Assembly: GCA_024225875.1 (NCBI GenBank)
Contig: JAAEMD010000330.1
Location: 1 to 7,728 of the forward strand
DNA: 7,728 nt
Reading direction: 5' to 3'
From: a bacterium
GTDB taxonomy: Bacteria > Margulisbacteria > Marinamargulisbacteria > JAAEMD01
The notes under the pieces were generated by a model. That model was not told the DNA's origin. It saw only the letters and a program-made list of their open reading frames with translations, and did not search any database. The first letter of the stretch is position 1; each line of letters begins with the position of its first letter. This document shows positions 1 to 5,292 of this stretch, piece by piece. The position numbers and the translations under genes are program-made.

Positions 1-75
1 TAATAACTTAGAACTAGAATAGTGGATAATGATATGATACTTTTATATTTAAAAGTCCATGTAAAGGGGTCGTTT

Positions 76-504
76 ATGAGTGAGGATATACAGGCGTTTA
101 TTCAAGAACAGAAAGAGCTTTATGAAAGCCTTCAACAACAAGTAACTAAACAAAAACAAAAACTGGAACATCAGGAAAAACAATATAAAAAACAACATTC
201 TGAACTTACTGAACTTAAACAACATCATCATGAGCTTAAAATAACATTCGATGATGAAATCAAAATAAGAGAAGCAATAACCATACATATAGATCACTAT
301 GTAGATGAAATACAGAGTAAAATAAGAGTAATGGAGCAAAAAGTAGAACAGGCTACAGAAAAAGTAGAGCAGGCAACTGAAAAGGTGAATCAGGCAAATG
401 AGAAAGTAAATTTATTAACCAGCCAGGAAGTAGAGCTGTTGTTGAACCTGTCATCAGAATTCCGTCAAGGGGCTTATGATATTGTTAAAAACAATAAAAA
501 GTAA
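76..504 (+). CDS. Small coiled-coil protein of unknown function (142 aa)
   Basis: I do not recognise a family. The frame is open upstream to a GTG at 22, but the ATG at 76 is preferred: GGGG at 66-69 lies 6 bases upstream of it and the GTG has no ribosome binding site. The protein is soluble, with no signal peptide or membrane segment. Residues about 8-60 are rich in Gln, Lys and Glu with coiled-coil spacing. A less charged middle follows (about 55-85), then three almost identical heptads (VEQATEK, VEQATEK, VNQANEK, residues 90-110), then a short tail with LLLNLSSEF. Such proteins usually form dimers or trimers, but nothing shows a partner. The next gene begins 171 bases downstream, so this is probably not part of that operon. 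Real coding is likely given the good ribosome site and regular heptads; function is unknown. Confidence 0.7.
   Translation: MSEDIQAFIQEQKELYESLQQQVTKQKQKLEHQEKQYKKQHSELTELKQHHHELKITFDDEIKIREAITIHIDHYVDEIQSKIRVMEQKVEQATEKVEQATEKVNQANEKVNLLTSQEVELLLNLSSEFRQGAYDIVKNNKK
343..405 (+). repeat. Three tandem 21-bp repeats encoding heptads
   Basis: Units at 343-363, 364-384 and 385-405 each encode one heptad (VEQATEK, VEQATEK, VNQANEK) in the coiled-coil gene. The units differ at several positions, many of them synonymous (for example GTAGAACAGGC versus GTAGAGCAGGC). This suggests old duplication kept under protein-level selection rather than a fresh slippage array. Copy number could vary between strains. 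Confidence 0.8.
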
Positions 505-585
505 GTAACCTGAGATTTGGATAAACAGCTTAAAAAAGGTAAAGTAATCAGGGAATGACTAAGAGAAGATATCTCACATTATGAT

Positions 586-613
586 TTGCCTGAGCACAAA
601 TATTTATTATAAA
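586..613 (+). promoter_or_regulatory. Possible sigma70-type promoter of the hydratase-cupin-transporter cluster
   Basis: TTGCCT at 586-591 and TATAAA at 608-613 are separated by 16 bases, 62 bases upstream of the TTG start at 676. The -10 is good and the -35 has four of six consensus bases. AT-rich DNA makes such matches common, so this is only a candidate. It is the best placed one in the 505-675 spacer. Confidence 0.35.
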
Positions 614-675
614 ATACCATACTGGTCTGTATTATTACTTTTAAATTTATCTATAAAAATGAGAGGTGTACTATT

Positions 676-1506
676 TTGAATTTGATAAAAAATTTAATTT
701 TAATGATAATAACAATTACCCTGATATCCGGCTGTATAAAAAATGAAGAGCAGCTTGCAGAGCTATTATTTCAAGCAGGAAAAGAAAACCGTAAAACACC
801 TGTACTAAGCAGTAAATATCCTTCTATCAGTATTGATAAAGCATATTCAATACAAAAATATTATGTTGAAAAAATACTAAGAAACAACACAGTCACAGGA
901 TTTAAAGCCGGGTTAACTTCAAAAGCAGCACAAAAAAAATTCTCTACTAACATCCCGGTAGCAGGCGTACTATTTAGAAAAGGCAGAAAATACAGCGGTA
1001 CAGATATTTATAATAATGAATTTAAGAAACTTATGATTGAAACAGAACTTGGTTTTATCATTGATAGAGTTATAGATAAAAGAGTTGAGAATACAGATGA
1101 GCTCAAGGATAAAATATTATATGTTATGCCAGTCATTGAATTGCCGGATCTGGGCTTTACTGATTTACAAAAAGTAAAAGAAACCGATATTATCGCAGCA
1201 AATTCAGCATCCGCTCAATACATTACGGGTGAGAAAAAAAATATTAGAACTTTTGATCCTGACAAAATCAGAATAACCCTGTCCTTTACTAATAAAAAAA
1301 TAAATAGTGGTATCGGATCAGATGCTATGGGAAATCAGTGGAAGGCCCTGTTATGGTTAGTAAATAAAATAATAGATCAGGGCTATGTTATAAAGCCTGG
1401 TCATATATTAATTACCGGGGCTCTTGGCCAGGTAAACCCTGGGAATAGTGGTAAGTATACAGCTGATTATGGTAATTTTGGAAAAATTGGATTTACTATT
1501 CATTAA
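676..1506 (+). CDS. Putative lipoprotein of the 2-keto-4-pentenoate hydratase (MhpD/FAH fold) family
   Basis: This is a 276-residue protein starting with TTG at 676, with GAGAGG at 661-666 as ribosome site. Residues 1-20 form a lipoprotein signal (a Lys, a hydrophobic stretch, then LISGC with lipidated Cys20), so the mature protein should be membrane-anchored outside the cytoplasm. The rest matches the MhpD-like hydratases of aromatic meta-cleavage pathways, which hydrate 2-hydroxypenta-2,4-dienoate using a divalent metal. Visible signatures are GFKAGLTSK (75-83), GVLF (97-100), IETELGF (121-127), PVIELPD (152-158), AANSASA (174-180), GIGSDAMGN (212-220) and ILITGAL (244-250). Glu122, Glu124 and Glu155 have the spacing expected for the metal ligands. 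Length is normal for the family once the signal is removed. Export is unusual, because these enzymes are normally cytoplasmic. No other aromatic-degradation genes are nearby, so the true substrate is unknown. The cupin gene follows after 4 bases. Confidence 0.85.
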   Translation: MNLIKNLILMIITITLISGCIKNEEQLAELLFQAGKENRKTPVLSSKYPSISIDKAYSIQKYYVEKILRNNTVTGFKAGLTSKAAQKKFSTNIPVAGVLFRKGRKYSGTDIYNNEFKKLMIETELGFIIDRVIDKRVENTDELKDKILYVMPVIELPDLGFTDLQKVKETDIIAANSASAQYITGEKKNIRTFDPDKIRITLSFTNKKINSGIGSDAMGNQWKALLWLVNKIIDQGYVIKPGHILITGALGQVNPGNSGKYTADYGNFGKIGFTIH

Positions 1507-1510
1507 TAAA

Positions 1511-2008
1511 ATGAACCCTGAGGATATTATAAAATTATATGATCTAAAACCACATCCGGAGGGGGGATTTTATAAGGAAACATATCGTTCTACAGGGGTC
1601 TTTAACTTCAGTTGCCATGAGAACAGCTATACTGGGCCCAGAAACTATTCCACAGCTATTTATTTTCTGCTTACCAGCAGTTGCAAATCAAAGTTTCATA
1701 AACTTGGATCTGATGAAATATGGCACTTTTATCTTGGGGGATCAGTTACAATTATACAGCTTTTTGAAAATGGACGTGTTGAAAAAGTTGTTTTAGGGCA
1801 GGATATAAATAATAGAGAAAAACTACAGCATGTAATACCTGCAGGATGCTGGTTCGGCGCTTACCCGGACTCTGAAACAGAGTTCTCTTTTTTAGGATGT
1901 ACTGTAGCACCGGGATTTGATTTTAAAGACTTCCATCTGGCAGATTATGATTTATTATTAAATAAATTTCCCGATCATAAGGATTTGATATCAGCCCTGA
2001 CAAAATAA
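1511..2008 (+). CDS. Cupin_5 (DUF985) family protein
   Basis: This is a 165-residue cytoplasmic protein. The frame is open from 1448, inside the upstream gene, but the family start pattern (a short helix, then L-x-P-H-P-E-G-G-F-Y) fits the ATG at 1511. Motifs seen are HPEGGFYKETYRS (15-27), TAIYFLL (48-54), FHKLGSDEIWHFY (62-74), PAGCWFGAYP (110-119) and FLGCTVAPGFDF (127-138). This is the usual DUF985/Cupin_5 signature: a single beta-barrel with His63, Glu69 and His72 in a cupin-like pocket. Family members have known structures but no firmly assigned reaction; sugar or small-metabolite binding is often suggested. There is no clear Shine-Dalgarno site. The start lies 4 bases past the hydratase stop, so translational coupling is likely. 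The transporter gene follows 16 bases after its stop. Confidence 0.9.
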   Translation: MNPEDIIKLYDLKPHPEGGFYKETYRSTGVFNFSCHENSYTGPRNYSTAIYFLLTSSCKSKFHKLGSDEIWHFYLGGSVTIIQLFENGRVEKVVLGQDINNREKLQHVIPAGCWFGAYPDSETEFSFLGCTVAPGFDFKDFHLADYDLLLNKFPDHKDLISALTK

Positions 2009-2024
2009 CAGTAAGGAAGCTATT

Positions 2025-3317
2025 ATGGATATATATAATATTGTAAGTTTTTTCGGTATTTTTATTTTTACTGGCCTGGCATGGTTGATATCAGAAGATC
2101 GTAAAAGCATAAACTGGAAAGTGGTAAAATGGGGATTAGCTTTACAGTTAATATTCGCTCTTATAATCTTTGTTTTTCCAGCAGGAACTACTATTTTTCT
2201 TTTTTTAAATAAATTAATAACTGTTATGCTGGACTCGGCAAATGAAGGGGCTGAGTTTCTTTTCGGACCATTAGCCTTGAGCCCGGGTCAAAAAGGATCG
2301 TATGGCTTTATTTTAGCTTTTCAAGCATTCCCTTCCATTATCTTTTTTTCGGCATGTCTGTCTTTACTTTATTATTTCAATATTATGCAAAAAGTTATAA
2401 AGGTTTTCGCCTTTCTTTTTACCAGGCTTATGAAGGTATCAGGCGCAGAGTCTTTTGTAGCTGCAAGTAATATTTTTGTTGGTGTAGAGTCTGCTCTAAC
2501 TGTAAAACCTTATTTAAAAAAATTCACCCGTTCAGAGTTCTGTACAATCTTAACAGCCGGCATGGCTACAGTGTCATCAAATGTACTTGCTATATATGTA
2601 TTTGCTCTCAACAAACAATTCCCTAACATTGGCGCGCATCTGATATCAGCATCATTACTGTCTGCACCTGCCGCTTTGATTATGTCAAAGATACTGGTAC
2701 CTGAGACAGAAAACCCAGTTACCGCTGACAAAAGTATAGACCCCTGTTTCAAAAAAGAAAAATCTATCATAGCAGTAATAATCAAGGCATCCCAGACAGG
2801 TTTAAAGATGATAGCAGGAATTTCAGCATTACTGATTGCCGTCCTGGGATTAGTATCTTTAGTAGATAGTACACTTTTTTTTCTGGGAACAAAGTTCAAC
2901 ACATTATCAGGATTCTCTGGTTCCTGGTCTCTAAAGGGTTTAGCAGGGTATATTTTCTTTCCTTTTGCCCTTATAACAGGCATCCCTGTTTCAGAAGCAT
3001 ATCAGGTAGCTAAGCTGATAGGTGGCCGGCTTATAGTAACAGAGGTCGCAGCATATCAGGATCTGGCTGTTATGATCGATAATGGAATGCTTAGTACCCG
3101 GTCAATAGTAGTAACAACTTATGCTTTATGCGGGTTTGCCCATCTGGCATCACTGGCTGTTTTCACTGGTGGAATTTCATCACTTGTACCTGAAAGGATA
3201 AATACTATTTCCAGTGCAGGTGTAAAATCCTTATTAGCTGCTACCCTCGCCTGCCTTATGACAGCCTGTATTGCAGGCACATTTTTTGGTAAAACCTCAC
3301 TGTTATTCAATATTTGA
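2025..3317 (+). CDS. Divergent concentrative nucleoside transporter (CNT/NupC family)
   Basis: This is a 430-residue polytopic inner-membrane protein, close to the usual bacterial CNT length. The ATG at 2025 follows AAGGAAG at 2013-2019. CNT proteins import nucleosides with Na+ or H+. The family order is visible: N-terminal helices (about 5-60), the gate region around FILAFQAFPSIIFFSA (95-110), hairpin 1 with NIFVGVESALTVKPYL (149-164) and TAGMATVSS (177-185), the TM7 segment GGRLIVTEVAAYQDL (333-347), and TM8 ALCGFAHLASLAV (367-379). Against Vibrio cholerae CNT as I remember it, the ribose-contacting Glu (Glu340), Phe371 and Ser376 are kept. The base-contacting GQTE of hairpin 1 is GVE with one residue fewer, and the Asn of FAN is His373. 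Substrate may therefore differ from uridine. It is the last gene of the operon, transcribed towards the kinase gene with 58 bases between the two stops. Confidence 0.9.
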   Translation: MDIYNIVSFFGIFIFTGLAWLISEDRKSINWKVVKWGLALQLIFALIIFVFPAGTTIFLFLNKLITVMLDSANEGAEFLFGPLALSPGQKGSYGFILAFQAFPSIIFFSACLSLLYYFNIMQKVIKVFAFLFTRLMKVSGAESFVAASNIFVGVESALTVKPYLKKFTRSEFCTILTAGMATVSSNVLAIYVFALNKQFPNIGAHLISASLLSAPAALIMSKILVPETENPVTADKSIDPCFKKEKSIIAVIIKASQTGLKMIAGISALLIAVLGLVSLVDSTLFFLGTKFNTLSGFSGSWSLKGLAGYIFFPFALITGIPVSEAYQVAKLIGGRLIVTEVAAYQDLAVMIDNGMLSTRSIVVTTYALCGFAHLASLAVFTGGISSLVPERINTISSAGVKSLLAATLACLMTACIAGTFFGKTSLLFNI

Positions 3318-3320
3318 CAT

Positions 3321-3341
3321 CCTCTCCCACCTAAAGTGGAT
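3321..3341 (+). other. Short hairpin motif, possible degraded IS200/IS605-type end
   Basis: CCAC (3327-3330) and GTGG (3336-3339) pair across a five-base CTAAA loop, preceded by ACATCCTC and followed by ATAAT. The layout recalls the subterminal hairpins of IS200/IS605-type elements (ATCCTC, stem, CTAAA loop, stem, GAT). A related motif in the same orientation lies at 5147-5172, on the far side of the kinase gene. The stem is only 4 bp and there is no following T-run, so a terminator for either converging gene is not supported. Confidence 0.25.
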
Positions 3342-3375
3342 AATAACTGATTTAAGTTAAACTAAGTTTGATATC

Positions 3376-5049
3376 TCAGTCGTCCAGCAGTGGGTTATCT
3401 GTTTTTTTCAATATATTGCTACGAAATGATCTGGCTTCTTTTACTATGTACTCTCTATATCTATCACTGTTTTTATCCTGCATGATATCATCTGCAACTT
3501 TGCATTGTGTTGAGGTAAGCAGTTGTCGAGATTTCGATATTGTTAAAAGTTCAGCTGCGTCAGGTATACATTCGTCAACTGTATCCAGAAGATTTACCTG
3601 AATAAGCTCAATACCACTAATATTTGTTTTACCATTTTCATGCCAGCTCCCTATTAAAGTTTCCTGTGCGGTAAGAGAATTATACCAAAGCCAGAGATTA
3701 TAGCTTTCTAAAGATTCATTGTCGTTATATTCCATATTTACAAAATCATCTTGAGAAATCAGCGGGTATCCTAAATCCATTACTGCTATTACTAATCCAA
3801 GAGAAAACATATCTCTTTTAAAGAGATTCTCTGTGCTTTGATTTTTGTAAAGCGCTTTATAATTATCATAAAGAACCTGTGACATTTCAGTACAATTTTT
3901 CTGTTCTTCTGTCTTATTTAAATCTGGATTTGATTTTACTGCCGTTAAATAATTTTCTATGTACTTAAAAGCAGAAAAGGCAGACATATTACTAAATTTA
4001 TCTGCACTCTCACATTTTTTATTGTGTAAATCAGTAATATATGAAGAAGCATCATTAAATATATTTTTACTGCTGGAACTCATTTCTAATTTACCAAAAT
4101 CACCAATTTTAATATCATATTTCTGGCTTATTATTTCTTGAGTTCCATCTTCATAACAAGCTTGAGTTTCATCTGCATAATCAAGGAAAATATTTTCCAG
4201 TTTCATATCGCAATGTGCTGCGTTAAGAGTATTATGAATATAGTTTAACCCGCCTGTCAGCTGAGATAGAAGATCTATCTTAAGGTTATTTTTATTTTCT
4301 ACATACGTTTCTGATTTAACAAAATCCTGCGTTTCCAGATCCCTGATTTTCTCAAAGAATGTAAATAAATTAGATTTGTACTTCTTCATCATTGAAAATG
4401 TATAAAACTTTAAGTTAATTTCATTGTGAAATTTTAGTGACTTTTCTATACTGACACAATAATTACTTCCTTTGACATTTGCATCCTGGTGTTCTTTGAT
4501 TTTCCTGCCTGTTTCTAATTCTTTTACGAATTTATTTTCTTTCAGCCTGCTGTGAGGAACTGTATTTAATCTCATAGCCTTAACAGCATAAGTTTGATCC
4601 TGCACTTCATTATAAAGCTGGAACATAATGCTGAATCCCCCCTGTTCTATCCCTAATGATTGCGGGATAAAATCATATCCATTATAATGGATTTTAGTCT
4701 TGGCCGCATTAAGCATGTCGAACTCTTCTCCATAAATCGTATACCCAAACCATTCTTTTTCAAGATCACTAGTAAAAGAAATAGCCTCTAAACTTTCCAG
4801 GTATTTATAAGGATATACCTTTTCTTTTTTAAATTTACCCAAAAAATTAACAAATTTTATTTGCATACCTGTATTAACTGGAACTTGTACTTCCTGCTTG
4901 ATTTTATCAACCTGGCCTGTATTTTCTTTTGTCTTGTTTTTATTATTGACTTTATTGTTATTATCATCGATCAGATTATCTTTTATATATTTTACATTTT
5001 TTTTATTGTTATTGCCTTTACTTAAGCAAAAACAGGTACAGATATTCAT
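3376..5049 (-). CDS. Eukaryotic-type Ser/Thr protein kinase domain protein
   Basis: This is a 557-residue protein whose ATG at 5049 is preceded by GGGAG (complement of 5057-5061) with 7-base spacing. The kinase core spans about residues 125-430. It has a glycine-rich loop SLGIEQGGFS (131-140), the ATP lysine Lys157 in YAVK, the probable helix-C Glu177, catalytic loop HCDMKLEN (279-286, Asp281 and Asn286), DFG at 317-319, and the helix-F pattern DMFSLG (413-418). All catalytic residues are present, so it should phosphorylate proteins. A clear APE motif is missing, and about 95 residues separate DFG from helix F, more than usual. The first residues are MNICTCFC, followed by an Asn/Lys-rich linker (11-45) and a region of unknown type (60-125). 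There is no signal peptide, membrane helix or PASTA repeat, unlike PknB housekeeping kinases. A role in regulation or as an exported effector is possible, but no secretion signal can be read. The gene stands alone, convergent with the transporter and divergent from topA. Confidence 0.85.
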   Translation of the reverse strand: MNICTCFCLSKGNNNKKNVKYIKDNLIDDNNNKVNNKNKTKENTGQVDKIKQEVQVPVNTGMQIKFVNFLGKFKKEKVYPYKYLESLEAISFTSDLEKEWFGYTIYGEEFDMLNAAKTKIHYNGYDFIPQSLGIEQGGFSIMFQLYNEVQDQTYAVKAMRLNTVPHSRLKENKFVKELETGRKIKEHQDANVKGSNYCVSIEKSLKFHNEINLKFYTFSMMKKYKSNLFTFFEKIRDLETQDFVKSETYVENKNNLKIDLLSQLTGGLNYIHNTLNAAHCDMKLENIFLDYADETQACYEDGTQEIISQKYDIKIGDFGKLEMSSSSKNIFNDASSYITDLHNKKCESADKFSNMSAFSAFKYIENYLTAVKSNPDLNKTEEQKNCTEMSQVLYDNYKALYKNQSTENLFKRDMFSLGLVIAVMDLGYPLISQDDFVNMEYNDNESLESYNLWLWYNSLTAQETLIGSWHENGKTNISGIELIQVNLLDTVDECIPDAAELLTISKSRQLLTSTQCKVADDIMQDKNSDRYREYIVKEARSFRSNILKKTDNPLLDD

Positions 5050-5063
5050 AATTAAACTCCCGA

Positions 5064-5100
5064 TTTATTGAAAATTGATTTCTGTTTAATTTTCGATAAA
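5064..5100. promoter_or_regulatory. Long dyad upstream of the kinase gene (operator or 5' UTR hairpin)
   Basis: The arms 5064-5076 (TTTATTGAAAATT) and 5088-5100 (AATTTTCGATAAA) are complementary at 12 of 13 positions, with an 11-base centre. The dyad lies 15 bases upstream of the kinase ATG and 3 bases upstream of its Shine-Dalgarno sequence. It could be an operator for a dimeric regulator or an RNA stem in the leader. No T-run follows on either strand, so a terminator is unlikely. AT-rich sequence raises the chance of accidental dyads, but 12 of 13 is notable. Confidence 0.5.
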
Positions 5101-5146
5101 CATCCAAAAAAATTTCACCTTAAAATACTAATACATTAAAAAAATA

Positions 5147-5172
5147 CCTCCAGCCTCTAAAACAGAGGGGAT
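5147..5172 (+). other. GC-rich hairpin resembling an IS200/IS605-type end
   Basis: CCTCT (5154-5158) and AGAGG (5164-5168) form a perfect stem around an AAAAC loop, preceded by CCTCCAG and followed by GGATTTC. It stands out as GC-rich in a very AT-rich spacer. The arrangement CCTC, stem, CTAAA, stem, GGGGATTTC is like the end hairpins of IS200/IS605-family elements, as recalled from the family. No transposase or TnpB gene is present. It may be a remnant end or a stand-alone repeat. Confidence 0.35.
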
Positions 5173-5175
5173 TTC

Positions 5176-5187
5176 AGGATTAATCCT
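5176..5187. promoter_or_regulatory. Perfect 12-bp palindrome AGGATTAATCCT
   Basis: The sequence AGGATTAATCCT is fully self-complementary without a spacer. It lies between the hairpin at 5147-5172 and the topA promoter, about 67 bases upstream of the -35 box. It could be a binding site for a dimeric protein; no regulator gene is in view. Confidence 0.35.
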
Positions 5188-5204
5188 CAGGTTTGAAGGT
5201 GCTG

Positions 5205-5227
5205 TACTACTTAAATAATAGGTAGTA
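5205..5227. repeat. Small inverted repeat TACTAC / GTAGTA
   Basis: TACTAC at 5205-5210 and GTAGTA at 5222-5227 are exact complements with an 11-base AT-rich centre. The repeat ends 27 bases before the topA -35 box, a position where an activator or repressor could act. It is short enough to be accidental. Confidence 0.25.
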
Positions 5228-5253
5228 AGATATGCCTGATATAAAAAAGCCCA

Positions 5254-5283
5254 TTGACAACTGCATTTATCCTGCACCATAAT
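5254..5283 (+). promoter_or_regulatory. topA: Strong sigma70-type promoter of topA
   Basis: A perfect -35 TTGACA (5254-5259) and a -10 CATAAT (5278-5283, five of six consensus) are 18 bases apart. Transcription would start near 5290-5293, at or a few bases before the topA ATG at 5293. The stretch after the -10 is GC-rich (CCGCGC), a discriminator type that in other bacteria makes promoters sensitive to supercoiling and the stringent response. That would suit a gene that relaxes negative supercoils. No Shine-Dalgarno site is visible before the ATG, which agrees with a leaderless message. Confidence 0.65.
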
Positions 5284-5292
5284 AACCGCGCT

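Noticed and set aside
49..339. Minus-strand hydrophobic frame (Phe/Leu/Tyr-rich) opposite the coiled-coil gene
   Set aside because: The composition is what the complement of Lys/Glu/Gln-rich codons gives; it is a shadow frame.
480..496. TATTGTT-AAA-AACAATA hairpin at the end of the coiled-coil gene, as a terminator
   Set aside because: It is wholly AT-rich, lies inside the coding end, and no T-run follows.
2510..2983. 157-codon minus-strand frame within the transporter gene
   Set aside because: It is antisense to a strongly supported membrane protein, lacks a recognisable family and has no ribosome site that I can see.
3346..3380. ACTGA / TCAGT inverted repeat between the convergent transporter and kinase genes, as a bidirectional terminator
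   Set aside because: The arms are only 5 bases, the loop is long and no T-run is present on either side.
5101..5160. T-run on the minus strand after the GC-rich hairpin, as an intrinsic terminator
   Set aside because: The T-run starts about 10 bases after the stem and no minus-strand gene lies upstream of it to terminate.
5232..5282. 16-codon reading frame ATGCCTGAT... ending TAA, as a leader peptide of topA
   Set aside because: It has no good ribosome site, and the strong promoter lies inside it, so most topA mRNA would not contain it.
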